DNA from: Plantago major
Lineage: Eukaryota; Streptophyta; Magnoliopsida; Lamiales; Plantaginaceae
Reading direction: 5' to 3'
NCBI GenBank assembly: GCA_026545765.1
Contig: CM048843.1
Coordinates: forward strand, 24,425,646-24,489,645
Length of the DNA: 64,000 nucleotides
Part shown: positions 1 through 12,401 of the stretch, in pieces
Position numbering within the stretch: position 1 is the stretch's first letter
How the letters are laid out: each line of letters begins with the position of its first letter
The notes under the pieces: generated by a model
Databases searched by the model: none
Seen by the model: only the letters and a program-made list of their open reading frames with translations
What the model was told of the DNA's origin: nothing
Position numbers and translations under genes: made by a program

Positions 1-537
1 CTTTTTCCTTCGCTACTTCTCTTTTTTTACTTTGCTATTCAACCTTCCTTATCGTATTAGTGAGTGCTAAAATGCCATGTAGAAAGCATTTTTCTCCTAA
101 ATCTCCTTTTCCTTGGCTGAATAAACAGATAAAATAAAGATTTGATAAGACCTTTTCAACATCACTTGATGTTTCTTTTCCCTCAGTAGATATCAATCAA
201 ACTAGAAGAGAAGTGTCCCACAATCTCTTGATTGCATATCAAACTACAAAAGTGTTTCCAAATATTAAGGCCTCGCCCCAGCTATTCACGGTAGAGTGGA
301 ATACAGAGAAGTGGGTTCACAGGAGAGACTTCTAACGAAAAGAAAGCCAATGGCAGTCTCCATGAGAGTGTGCTAGGGGAACTGACAGTAGAAAATGCAG
401 TGGCGACTGAGAATATAAGAGAACTATTTCCTAATTATCAGCACATCAACAATTACAAAGCACACAGCTTGCCTTTACAGATAGATAACGACCAGGTGTT
501 AAGGAGGCGTATATTCACTTGAGCTTTTATAATTTAC

Positions 538-3500
538 CTGACGACACTTTGCAGCTTCTCTCCATTTCCTCCTGTGAATAAACGAACACACACACATTGA
601 GAATTATAGAATGTAGTGAATTTGCATAAATGGGAAAATAAGGTTAAAAAAATGCAATTAAACTGCAGCAGGCTCATGAACACACATTGTTGCAACCTCA
701 AGGAAACAATCGCCTTAATGGCTTAATCAACATGAGCAGACCGACTACAAAGTCAGACTTAAAGCTTCACATGGAAGAAGAGATGCAATATGGTTGGGTC
801 AGGCTTACAAAAAATGATATAGATGACTAGAATCCAACAGCAGCCTTACTACTAAAGCCAGAATGTCTACCTGGCAAATATAAAACAAATTGGTTTTCCA
901 ATATGAACCCATAACTTCATTTTTAATGCAAAATGAATATACCAAACTATATAAAAGGCGGTAGAGATCCATAACTTTCACAATTAAACTATCCGAAGAG
1001 GCCATTACAAAGGAATTAGTCATGTAATATTACTTAAATGCATGGTCTATATGTATATATTTGTAATATGTTTCCAAAGTATGCAGCACCTGGAGTTTCT
1101 TAGCAAGATCTTCGTGGCTGTGAACAGAAGTTGATCTACTGGCCGATTCCTTGGCAATGCTCAACCTGCGAGTGACTTCCCCCTGCAGATAGGCGGAAGT
1201 GCCAGAAATTAGTTCATGGATGGATTTGTCTGAGTTCAATTAATCAGAGCTCCCAACTTTTATAGTAATATAGATATAAAGATTCTATCTGGTTGTTCGT
1301 AATTTCGTATACATACTGTTTCCACCTTCATTTGATCATTATTACATTTATTTCTGCATAAAGTTAAAGAGGTTGAACTTTTTTCGGCCGAGATTAGATT
1401 GCTCATACGTCAGACGTACGAGTCTAACCAAGTTTAAGTGAGTGGATTCTTACATAGTAGAAAAGCAGGGTGAAAAGTTTGTATGCACTGAGAGATTACG
1501 GTTAGTAGTAAATATATTAAATTAAAAGAGTAATTTTCAAAACAATAGTAATTTGGTAAATCAAGCCTATCATGTCAATTAATTAGAGGTAAGCAAGCAG
1601 TATCTTCTCACTGACAAGTTTACCATGGCAATCAATCTTATGCAAAAGCAGCCATAGACCTAGATAAACAGCTGTGCTCAATAACATTGTCAAAAACCAA
1701 ATATAGTATCACAGTCAATACATACCAAGCATCGATCACAAACTCTAACCACTGGAGCATTCTCATCAGCAGTAAGAGCAGTTCTACCATGAGTGCACTT
1801 GTCACAGAAAATATCACCACAGTTCCTGCAATGATGCTGAATACACAGGGCGGCCCAATGTTAAAACAGAGGATACTGCAAATTACCGAACTCAGAAAAC
1901 AAAAATAAAAAAGGAATGCCTAGCAAAAATAAACTATAAATTGAAGCAACATGCCTTCCGACAAATGCATTAAAGTCTGTCCCACAAGATGTGCATTTTG
2001 TTACTGCTTCATCAGGAACCTGTCAATATAGAATAGAGAATATATAATTGCTGATACAGTCTCACAGTAATTCTTTTGATATTATCACATAAAGTACAAG
2101 GCTAATGTCTTCTCTCAAACAAAACTCAACGACAAGAGGCCCATATAAGCAAGTCAATAGGTACATTAAAATTGGCTTTCAGTAATAATTAATAAATCCT
2201 GCCACTGCTATGACTGTCTAAGAGGAGGAAAAGAGGAATCATATCTCCCCTTAACGATCCAATTAATGCATCATTAAGAGCAAACGACTTATCCTTGAGG
2301 CATAGTGTTCAAATTCTCCACTTAAACAAAGTATAATCTAAATAGTATCTCACTTCTAAGTTCTAACACACTAATCTTTTACTCTAAAAATATTGGGATT
2401 TGTTATAGACAGAATACAGAATCATTTTCCAATCTAAAGTTATTTTTGAGCAACACGATATATATGAAGCAGCCAAGAATTACAATGTCAGCAACTTTAT
2501 ACATTACCAAACTCGAGAATGGCATTCTTTTATCAGTTTATGCACATATTCATCAAACAAATAATACAATTAGAATGACAGCTATCTTCCGCTTCTACAT
2601 TTATCATGAGAATAATAAACGTAATAATTATAGCATATATATTAGGTTGGTGGTTATTTTCTTGAAAGATCTTCCTATTAATTACAAAACCATCAACCCA
2701 CGGAAGCACTTTGACTTTAATGGCCATTTAAAACAATAAAGAATAAACCAATCTATATTCAACAACCAGTAGCACATTTCTCCATTTACCAAAATTATAC
2801 ATGACATGTAAGGAATCAAATTGACAGCAATAAAGCAAATTAATAGCTTCAAAGGTGAGTATACAACTCAACTAAAGAAAAAAAGGAAGATAATTTTACC
2901 CAGTGATCTTTCTCCTCATTAACAGGCTTTATCAAATTCACCCAAGGAACAAAGCCTTTCCTCTTCTCTGTAGATTGATCAGCAACCTTGAGATTCAGAA
3001 GGCCTGTTAGTTCCACCCATCTCCTTGTACTGCAAATTCAAAGCAAACCAAGCATCTCATCAACTCAACCTGCTTTTATGAATAACGCTATTTGTCGATT
3101 AACGCTCATGTTGAATGGTATGTGATGATTGCAAGTATTGTAAGGGAAATTATATGGAGCTAAGCAAGATTTCAACAATGACAAAACAGCACAACTGTCA
3201 CATAAGGTATAAAACAAGTCGTAATATAAAGGTAGAACAAAATCGAACTCAAACCTGTACAATTACGGCAGTGACTGTGTCTAGAAGGGTGTTGGTAGTA
3301 TATCTGTTAGACTGTAACCTAATACGTGGTTCAAAGTCCACAGAACTTTTCACCAGAAGGCAAATGTCAAGAATCAACAGCCTGGACAAGTTAAACAATA
3401 TTTTCAAGTTAGAACATTCTAAAAGATATTAAGAACAATTTCTGACACTTGGTAACTCAAGAAGAAGTCACCAAATAAACATCTAGTCCCATAAACTCAT

Positions 3501-6227
3501 GGAAAAGTCAACCACACAACCCATCTTACCCATAACTGTTCCAGTCCAACATTTCCCTTTACCACAACAAATAAAAAATATAGTACATAATAAAAATTGT
3601 ATGAAAGTGCAGTCGTAATTTATTTAACATGAGAACTATTTTTCCAGCCTGTTATACCAGGACTGGAGTAGTTACATCTTATTCACTGCCATTACTTCCC
3701 TAACATTCCAAATTCACTTGACCACTAAGAGCTTATCAGTTTCTGGAATTAATAAAACCATGATTCCTTTTCTATGCATACTTCATAAACAAGTACATTC
3801 CTCTGAAAGCCCACAAAGCCACAACCCATGGTAAAACGGAAAAGAGTGAGACAAATCTTACTTCACATTTTGTAATTGTGTCGAGAAGATAGATTCTCAA
3901 AATCCTATTGGTATTTGGATCCAGCATACGAATCCCATCCAAGCCAATCTGAAAAGTGAAACAGCAATTATCTATGGTCAAACAATTATACTTGATATAC
4001 ATACATATAAATAGTACGCAAAAAAATTAACAAAGAAAAGTGCTTTTCTGGATCTAACATGAAGCTTAAACTGGAAGTTAACAGATCTATATGGCCTTAA
4101 GCACTCCGCACCCACAACATATACAAAATAATTTTCTCCAGAACTATAGCAATCAAAACGCAACATGTACTGCTGAAGACACAGAATTAACATTGCAAAT
4201 AACTTATTAGATGATAATATACACAAGTGCCAACTTTAAACCATGATTATTAATAGTAGTTCATAGCACATTGTGCAGCCCATAGTAGGCTAACTGAATT
4301 AACTTGCACAGGCATATAAACGCCATACATTCGACCTATATTAATTAATTTTATGGGAAGTATTCATAAATGCGCAACTTATGTTGAAAAAAAGGGCTAA
4401 CAGATACACTGAACAGAACTCAAATGTATTCATAAACGCCGCAACTTTTTATGACAAAGTAGTGAATATTGACATTACTCAAATGTTTAAGCTAGTAAAA
4501 GCTAACAGGTACACTGGAACAGAACTCAAAACCATTCTCATCCTCATCTAAAGTTTCTACATTAATGTTGAGTTCTTTTCATTCAGATAAAACCAGATCT
4601 AAATCCAAATAATGTCTTCAAGCCTTACTAAATGAACAAAAAGTTGGGCCCTCTGAAAACCGAAGTTAAATAAAATGTAAATCCACAGATACCAAAGCAT
4701 GCTATTGTGCGATACAGATGAACCTAGTACCATCCAGATAGTGGGCGGTAGCAATTAACATGGAAGGCAGTGTAGCACAAGGCATGCGCTACAGTGCGCA
4801 ATCAAGGGTGCTCAAAAGATGATTAATTACACTATTATTTAGAAGGCCGTATAAAACTTAGTTGATCCTAGTATGATGAGTTCACAAGATCATATCTATG
4901 TTTCTGTCTACATAGTCCTGAAGTCTGATACCTACAAGAGTCACTGATATAACAGAAGAACATTTTACAGTAACTTTTATCATGTCACCTACGAGTGTGA
5001 GGACGAATGTTCATTGAATTATTTAGATAGATCACGAGGAGTAAAGGTAGATGTTGAAACCTCAGCAAAATCAATAAATTTCCTAGAAATGGACAAAGGA
5101 ATGATCGATCAATCAAAAGGCATCAAAATTTAACTAGTTCAGCTATAATTCGCTAGCAAATAAGTAGCCACGGAATGAGCAGAGCTGCCATTCAAATAAG
5201 TTCTATCCAGTGGAAGTAGGAACTGCTAACATCTTGTGCAAGAGTATCGCATAACACACATAATCTAACATGTTTAAATCTAAACCTCAAACCAACTTCA
5301 TCACACTGCAACACCTCAATAAAAGACAATAAATAACTCCAAACCATTTATTCATCACCAACCTGGCAAAGCACATCCATGGTACTCTGACCCAAACTCT
5401 CAGCCAACAACTTCACCCTGAACTTCTGTACCCCACCCTAGCATCCTGCTCCGTTTCCAACTTCGAACCGCCTCACAACCTTCAGACCTGTATTACTCGA
5501 CCTCTGATCCTTCCCAGAAGAAGGTGTCGAAGAATACCCAATTGGCCTCCCAAAATCATCAAACCCCGGACCCAGACCCAGACCTAGTCCAATTGAAGAC
5601 TTAGAACCCGGCCCCGAGCTCCATAGGGCTCACTACTTCCTTATAAGCATAAACCCCATCATTACTATTCCCATACCCACCATCATCATTTGCATAGCCA
5701 CCACTATTCCCATACCCACTATCCCTGCGTTTCTATACACCTGACCCCAAATCCGACCTACCTGATTCAGAGGATTTTCATACCCATCGCGTGGGCCATC
5801 AAAAAGATTAGAACTTAATTGGGGATATTGCGAAGAAGAGTACTGAGATGCAGGATTCGGTGAATAATTGGACGGAGGTTGATCATAGGATGGATAATAG
5901 GATTGCGATTGGGAAGGTGATTGCAGAGGAGGTGGTGGGTATGAAGCATGAGCTTCAAATAGGGGAAAATTGTAAGACGGCTGAGGCTGAGCGTATGAGG
6001 GAGCAGTAGGGACAGGATCGGGATTTTGGGGAAGGAAGGTAGTTTTGTTGAGGATAGTTGTTGATCGGAGCGGCGTAATCGGCTGAGGAAGGAGGAGGGT
6101 TTGGGCTGTAGGCGTGGAGACGCTGGCGCGTGGAGTGGGTCAGGTTTGGGAATTGGGGCTGTGGGTATTGAGGTGGTGGTTGAGTGTAGTTGTAGTAGGG
6201 AGATGAGGTGTAATCTGCGTTTTGCAT
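538..6227 (-). CDS. FREE1: FREE1/FYVE1-like FYVE-domain endosomal sorting protein (3' end outside window)
   Basis: Exons read on the minus strand: 6227-5363, 3948-3863, 3381-3255, 3029-2900, 2019-1954, 1836-1726, 1182-1090, 571-538; boundaries mostly GT-AG, and the 2019-1954 donor is unclear. Exon 1 encodes a Pro/Gln/Tyr-rich disordered N-terminus, then a Gly/Tyr/Asn repeat, ending in GVQKFRVKLLAES and STMDVLCQ. Exons 2-3 give IGLDGIRMLDPNTNR and RLQSNRYTTNTLLDTVTA. Exons 5-6 form the FYVE zinc finger (CTSCGTDFNAF, HHCRNCGDIFCDKC, CDRCL). Exons 7-8 give a SHEDLAKKLQ helix and EEMER. This order matches plant FREE1, which binds PI3P and ubiquitin, joins ESCRT-I, and works in multivesicular-body sorting and autophagy (known family role). 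The last exon, with the C-terminal CxxC pairs, should lie left of position 1. Exon 1 is not open: at least three frame changes and a stop near 5443 are needed to follow the family, and exon 4 needs one. Positions 1-537 look like intron. Confidence 0.9.
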
Positions 6228-6885
6228 TGTTTTTTCCAGAATTCGATCGATCGATTGAGAGGACAATTTTCCGGCGACCGTGATTGAATGTTCTCTCTCT
6301 TCACAACGATGACGATGACCAATATTCGTACTTAATTGCAGAGAAGAGTTGTTATTACACGCTCGGCAGGAAAAGCCGTTAACGATTTTATACAGCTTTT
6401 TAATAATATAAGCGCCTGATTGATTCTGGAAGTGCATTTTACCACAAATCGCACATTTTACCGATTTTAATTTTCGCTTTTACACCAATCGACGATTTAC
6501 CGCTTTTACATCGTAAACGCACATTTAAAGTAGTATTTGACGGTTTAGATGCATTTGCTTGTAGGGCCCACTTCACATACAAATATTCTTGAAAATGCAT
6601 ATGTTGTGCATTTTGTGATTGTTATGTTTGTATTTGGAGTGTATTTTTAAAACAACATTTTTTTCCCAAAACTTACTCAATTTAGGATTAGGAGAAATCT
6701 AACGCTTAAACATTACTCATATTAGCATTACAACTCCTAATTTAGGTAGATTAGATTACAATGTAAACATAACATACTTGCAAAGACTAACTAGATAATT
6801 AGTTAAACTTCATCACAGATTAGCTATTGTACTTAGCAGTATTAGTACAAATTGAAACATAATTATAAAGCTAATCGATACCTAA
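6228..6885. other. Intergenic: FREE1 5' leader/promoter region
   Basis: AT-rich sequence between the FREE1 start codon and the GRF-like gene, both on the minus strand. The first 250 bases are probably FREE1 5' leader, with CT-rich and pyrimidine runs on the sense strand. I see no further gene, RNA or repeat. Confidence 0.5.
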
Positions 6886-7443
6886 TCAATACTTAACAAA
6901 GATAAACCAAACCATTAACACGATAACAATGACAATTGCAGTAGTTTTTTCCATTTTCAAGGGCAACAACCATTGTGGAGGAGCTTGAGGAGGAGGAGTA
7001 CATTCACCCATACCATTCTCTTTCGTGATCGACGAAGTTCCTTCACTTTCCTCCGATTTCTCCTCCAAGTGTGAAACTTCTTCGATTGCGTTCCGGATGT
7101 CGATTTGTCGCTGCAATTGAACCATTTTTGTTGTAGTTTCATCCAACGCAACCTTCAAATGCCGATTTTCATTCCTCAATGCCAGTATGATTGTTCGATA
7201 TCTTGCCGGCAGCTCATCATCAATCCAATCCCAAAAATGACAACCTCCTGCCAACTAAGGTATACAAGAATTTATGTTTAGCAAGCAAACCAATTATAAC
7301 ATGAAATCAAAACGCAGAAACACGATAGACAGCAGTATACCTTGAATTTATCGCATTAGAAGAATCTTCATGGATTTTGATCGGTATTGAGCAGATTCCA
7401 GAACCAAATTTCCGCAGACATGGATTTTTGGAGTTCTCATGTC
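6886..7443 (-). pseudogene. Broken GRF-type zinc-finger protein gene with C-terminal membrane anchor
   Basis: Two exons. Exon 2 (7254-6886, acceptor TAG at 7257-7255) encodes LAGGCHFWDWIDDE, then a coiled coil (roughly residues 25-65), an acidic stretch and a C-terminal hydrophobic segment (TTAIVIVIVLMVWFIFV). That is the usual layout of small plant GRF proteins. Exon 1 ends at a GTATAC donor after 7341; in the frame that joins exon 2 it reads NTDQNP, stop, RFF, stop, CDKFK, which is the GRF core (normally NPGRRFYxC) with TGA at 7370-7368 and TAA at 7358-7356. Further upstream the frame also shifts by one base (VCGNLVLESA lies in another frame). GRF fingers bind zinc and often single-stranded nucleic acid; the role of these membrane-anchored plant members is unknown. 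The lesions suggest a pseudogene, or residual base errors like those in the neighbouring FREE1 exon 1. Confidence 0.75.
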
Positions 7444-7670
7444 CATTTTGTGTGCAAGTGAAATGGGGATGCGGATTGTTGTAGAAATAGGTAGAATTCG
7501 AAAGGTGTGTTGCAGAATTTTGGTAGCAGATGGATGATGTTATTTTGGGGGTTTTATTGTGGAGAAACCCTACAAGATAAGGTATGGTCATCGACATCGT
7601 CCCCAATACTTCCCTCCAAAACTTTCACATATATCAAGACAAGTAAAGCACACTTTTAATGTCAAAAAAT

Positions 7671-7950
7671 GATGTACCTATAGTCGATAATCGCTAGAGA
7701 CATCATCGACGTATCGACATCACATGTACCAATAGTCGATAATCATTGTGAGACATCATCGATTTATCGACACCACAAACTACCTTTTATCACATTTAAT
7801 GTGAGAATAAAGGTCCAAATCAAATACAATGATACAATATTTGTTAATCGATACACCAAATTTTCTAATATATGCTACCCTATATATAGCGTACAATAGT
7901 CGATAATTGTTTTTAAACACCATTTATGTTATTGACACCAGAGACTACTT
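7671..7950. repeat. Short tandem repeat units of about 55 bp (AGTCGATAATC ... CATCGA ... CGACA)
   Basis: Two adjacent units start near 7671 and 7726. Each contains a GTACC(T/A)ATAGTCGATAATC-type core, then GAGACATCATCGA and TATCGACA. A third, decayed unit lies around 7890-7950 (ACAATAGTCGATAATTG and TATTGACACCAGAGACTAC). The block sits just upstream of the GRF-like gene. The units are contiguous and diverged, with no unique spacers, so this is a small decayed satellite or the remains of a MITE. The rest of 7444-8333 holds no gene I can support. Confidence 0.55.
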
Positions 7951-8333
7951 TATATTTCGTTACTGATATGAGAATAAATGTCTAATTCAAATACAGTTGT
8001 TTCAATAAAAAGTATTTGTATATTTAGGTTCGGATAATAAGCCCCGATAAATGTGTGTGTTACGACATAATGTAACAATCGATTAACCATTTTATCAGAT
8101 ATATTTAGTTCGAGATTTGTATAGTCTAATGTATAAGTTATAGCTAATAAATGCAAAATAATCATATTATCGATAAACCAAACCATACATTTAAAGCTCA
8201 TAATCATGCCGCTTATGGAGAAGCACAAAGGTCACGCCTTCTTAATTAAAGAACTCTTAAGATTTCCAATTTCACTTTCCTACACTCCAACCCTTCCTTT
8301 CTATTCTCTCTCTTCTAAACATAAACCCTTGAA

Positions 8334-8432
8334 ATGGCAAAAGAAATGGAGCCTGTCAGAGAGGCAATGGTATCGTCCGACTCCCATTTGCACGACGCCG
8401 AGGTCCGCGGGTCAGGGGAAAAGAATCACGAG
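8334..8432 (+). CDS. Possible first exon of an unknown plus-strand gene
   Basis: A CT-rich leader precedes an ATG in good context (GAAATGGCA). A 33-codon open stretch (MAKEMEPVREAMVSSDS...) ends exactly at a CACGAG/GTTTGT donor at 8432/8433. The peptide is acidic and polar and I do not recognise it. A possible downstream exon-like patch with AG/GT borders lies near 9178-9210, but no convincing continuation follows before transposon-derived sequence, so the gene may be truncated by insertions. It could also be a chance ORF. Confidence 0.3.
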
Positions 8433-10592
8433 GTTTGTGTATTTCAGCATTTGAAACTCTTCGTTGATGGGATTTTGGTCTTGACCTTAAGTAATCTTAC
8501 CATGCATGTGATTTTTATACATAGTGATATGTTAAATTCGACTTTCAACCGCCCAATTCTTGATATCAGAAGTCATTGACATGGATTTATCAGGTTTGAA
8601 CTTTGAATTGATGGATTCACATACCAAAGAAGTCTTTGTAAGTGTATTCTTTAAATTGATCAATTGACTTGATGGATTCAACATACTAGTGAAGTCTTCA
8701 AAGTGTATTCTTTAAATTCACTTAAATCGACTTGTTGATTCCTCTTACATTGTGATGTTTGATTTAAGAACTAGTCACAAAAGAACTTGATTGTTGTTGA
8801 ATTGTAAGGATATGTTCTTCAATTCAGAGTGAAGTCTCATCGTTGGTTAAAGAAGATAAAAGCCACTTTGTTTGTTAAAGAAGATAAAAGCAAAATGAAT
8901 TGTTTATACTTATAAATATAGTTTGTCATAAAATTGAAGAATATGCTAAGGTACAATTCTCAAGTTCATCAGATTTACCAGCTTAGTTAGTTCAAGAAGA
9001 TAAAAGTCAAATCAATTGTTCATTTACGCACTGGCCTTGTGATAAAATAGAAGAACTAAACTAAGGATCATTTCTTAACAACTTATATTATTTTGTGATC
9101 TATTCTTAATGTAAGTGTCCTTTCGATTTCAATGTTAACTTGGTATGTTAATTAGAGAGGGTTTTTTTGATGATAGGTATGCCTCCTCATCTAAGGACTA
9201 TAGAGGTTAGAATCAGTGAGGTGGTTTCATCATCCGCAGTCGGCATGTTTTACTGGAACATTCCAAATTTTGTTTCGTGCTACTCACCAAATACTTCACA
9301 ACAATGTAATGAATGATGAAAGTCATCGTCAGCTATTAATATGGTACTTCAAGAAAGGAGTCGATGGATTTGAAGGATCGAGGGTAATCCAGATCGCAAG
9401 GCTTGAATGAGATGTGGAATGATGCAAATGAGGCGTAATGAGAAGTCCGTACATCTTTATGATGGACCGAGGTTGTGATCGAATTTTGAACGTGTTCTAC
9501 TATATGCTATCCCTATAACTCGGTTCGCTCGCTGGTCGCTTCAACACCCGGGCTTACCATGATTCGCAAATAAAGCACAACAGAACATAATCAACTCGAG
9601 AGGAAATGTCGATGATGGAGTTCTAGCGACAAGTGGTACATTGATGAATCTTCCAAGCCAAGGGCACCTGTGGTCACCGGAGTCAAGTCAGGCCCTCTAA
9701 GGGAAGGAAGCTAAGCTCCTCAACATTACTCCACCCGTCAATTATGTTTTATTTCAAAGATGGAAGTTATTTTGTTTGCAATCGACAATCTAAGTAATTT
9801 GGAAGTAGTTCAACTCATATCTATCTTTGTCTTCGTGGTTTACGAGTTTGGAACTTAAGCATCGATGGTGATTATATCCTCAAATATTTTTCAATGTTTC
9901 GAACTCAATCAATTGTGGTTTAGTTGAAACTCGGGGATTAGAAGTATTAATCATCTAATTATATATCTATCTACTTATCTCCAATGTTATTATTGCTTCA
10001 TTAGTATATATGAAACTTAATCCATGATTATTAGTTTGTTTATGTTTGCCAGCGCATAAATGGGCTCAATAAAGAACTGCCATAACTAACACAAGTTCCT
10101 TTGTTGTGAATGCTTTATTTCACAAAAAAGGAATGAATTCAAAACACAATATCTTCATTCACCATTTTATATGGTAATCCTTTTAAGCTCTAAATGTAGT
10201 TATTGCTATCAACTACCTACTTGCTTATAACATCAGAATCAAGAATGGATATCAAATCCATAGTAGTAATGGCCATTTTCCCAAATGGGAATGACTTCAA
10301 CTTCCATATCTATTTCTGCATTTAACAAGCTAATTATCGTTGTCTCATTGATCACAACGAGACAATGGTTTGAAGACATCAAGATTAGTAATGGTCCTTT
10401 CACAATTATAGTATGACTTATTTCCATACAAAATTGTGCCTTAAGAATGTATTCAATTCAGGTTATAATGAAGTTAATTTATCTAACTACCAACAATTTA
10501 GTTGGTCAGAATTGAAGACAAGGATTAACGCTTTATTTTGCCAAGTGTCAGGTCAGTGAAATATTACTGGTAATCCTAGACATACCCTTCTC
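8433..10592. other. No gene recognised; AT-rich with short local duplications
   Basis: Two diverged copies of a roughly 50-bp unit (GATGGATTCA ... AAGTGTATTCTTTAAATT) occur at about 8611-8663 and 8671-8722, and AAAGAAGATAAAAGC is duplicated at 8850-8895. The more GC-balanced stretch at 9480-9720 is open in no frame for long. I see no transposase or RNA gene here. Confidence 0.5.
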
Positions 10593-10600
10593 CTATATAA
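10593..10600 (+). promoter_or_regulatory. TATA box ahead of the Myb/SANT-like ORF
   Basis: CTATATAA lies 65-72 bases before the ATG at 10665. It is followed by a purine-poor leader rich in CACAAACAAC, as expected of a plant core promoter and 5' leader. Confidence 0.5.
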
Positions 10601-10664
10601 GTAGAGGTTCATCAACCTTCAAAGTCCTCACCCAAACACAAACAACACAAACACACAACAACTC

Positions 10665-11640
10665 ATGCAAGTTATGTCTAATTCAGCCCATTACCGAGCT
10701 CAAGACCTTATGTTCTACACAAAAGATTTCCCAAAGGAGCACATCGAGTTTTTGGTCCTGGGCTTGGAAAAGTTTGCTCGATGACAAAGATACCATGGGA
10801 ATATCCAAATTGAGACACACTTTGCATTCGACCTCATGATCACAGATTTGAGGGACAAGTTTGATGTGTCGCACACTTTCGCCTCAGGTTGGGAGAGCCA
10901 GATTGAAGCTTTGGGAACGCCACTGATGTTCACAAAGATGTTAAAACAAAAGGATCAAGTATGAATTGGCTTGAACAAGTTCTCTACTCACGATGGAGTG
11001 TGGGAGAAACTAATCGAGGTTAGTTTTGTTTTTCAACAATTTGTGTTTCATGACTTTGCTTTTCACCTTCGACTTTTCGACACTTACTTTGACACTTGAT
11101 TCAAACCAGAAGACGAACGTCTTGTGGTACTTCAATGTTGGTGATCCATTGTGGAATGATCTTGAGTAATCTTTGAAGGTCCAACTTTCTAATAGCAAAT
11201 GACACTTACGAAGGCTGTCGATGAAGTGGGTGATGATTCCGACTTTTGAAGAATGGAACCGCTATGAATCGGACAAGGTGGGTACCCGCCACACGACTTT
11301 ACCAAGGCTTCCTTCTCCACGTGGTCCATCAGATTGCACGGTATTTGATTCTCCAACAAGTGGGAATAGTGTTCATCTCCACCATCGCAACAAAATTTGA
11401 GGTTTGCTTCTTCGAGAACTCAATCAATTTTACCTCCATAACGGAGGAGGAATGGAAGGCGCGAAGATTGTTAGCGAGGAGAAGTCAAATCCACCAAGAA
11501 GAAGATCATGTTCGACTTCACATTGTCACCGGGTGAATCCATCGGGAGTACCAAAGTTGTGAAGGGTTCTTCCAAGTTTGAGAAATCACACAAAATTCAA
11601 GAAGGAAAATGGAGGGCTCGCTATGTAGATTGCATCTCCA
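10665..11640 (+). pseudogene. Myb/SANT-like protein remnant, probably a PIF/Harbinger companion ORF
   Basis: From the ATG at 10665 a single frame runs to a GAG/GTTAGT donor at 11018/11019. It encodes an N-terminal block (LMFYTKDFPKEHIEFLVLG) and a later block (FTKMLKQKDQV, then HDGVWEKLIE). A second segment from about 11111 reads LWYFNVGDPLWNDLE. The pattern of a short helical domain, then VWExLIE, then GDPLWNDL resembles the Myb/SANT-like (PF12776-type) proteins that accompany Harbinger transposases in plants and help target the transposon ends. Two in-frame TGA codons (after KFAR and after KQKDQV) stand where tryptophan would fit, and a TAA follows WNDLE, so the gene is decayed. The downstream part to 11640 (FDFTLSPGES-like, in another frame) may be its tail. 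Assignment is by motif shape only. Confidence 0.5.
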
Positions 11641-12401
11641 CCCGCTAGTTATGTTCTCATGTTTCCAACCACATTGCTTATCATTTTTCCACCGCTTATG
11701 AGCAATTAATTCGTGGTTTCGCATCGTAGTCTAGCTTGTCATGTTACTGGTGTCTTAAGTTAAGTGTAGTTTGTTTGTTCTAGTTTGTTTGTTTCGCTCA
11801 ACTCTCATGTATTTGTTGGTTAAAAATGAAATGGTGGAGATATTCTATGCCAAATGGTGACCCTCTCAATTGTTTGATAATATCAAGTGTACTCAAACTA
11901 GAAATGAGTAATTAATTTTGTTGTTCTACCTTTATTTTGAAACTTAAGATGAAAAGTTAATCAAGGTTAAACTTAATACTTTGTTTCTTTGTTAGTAAAA
12001 CCAAAAACTATGTAATGTATACAAGCAAATTAATCATGGACATTCAAATTTACTCAAACTACAAAATAGAGTCATTAGTCATCAAGTCAAAGGTAATGAA
12101 GCAATATTACAAATCTAGTGTAAGACATTAAAGTTCACTCAATGCGTTAGGAACACCATCAATACTCAATCCCACAAGAAGATAAAACATAATATTAATA
12201 CCAAGGATCAAGCCCTAGCGCTTAATCAAGGTTGGTATAAGGAACATAGACATCATCCAGATCAGTTCAACATTCACTTCATTTCCTCGATCCATAGGAG
12301 GTCCACCGAGTTTAACCTCATCATTCACAAATTTGAACTTGTCTCAGATCTTTCATAACCAAGAAAACCGCAAAGTGGGAATGTCATGAGAAACATCCTA
12401 C
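11641..12401. other. No gene recognised
   Basis: AT-rich spacer between the two Myb/SANT-like remnants. No ORF with recognisable content, no RNA gene and no clear repeat. Confidence 0.4.

Noticed and set aside
1638..1820. Hydrophobic 60-codon minus-strand ORF
   Set aside because: A wrong-frame reading of the FREE1 FYVE exon running into its intron.
3115..3432. 105-codon plus-strand ORF
   Set aside because: Overlaps FREE1 exon 3 and its introns on the opposite strand; the exon match is much stronger.
7671..7782. Possible CRISPR-like repeat array
   Set aside because: Plant nuclear context, only two to three diverged contiguous units and no unique equal-length spacers.
9480..9740. Possible rDNA or organelle-derived insertion, because of the change in base composition
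   Set aside because: No recognisable rRNA, tRNA or chloroplast/mitochondrial gene motif.
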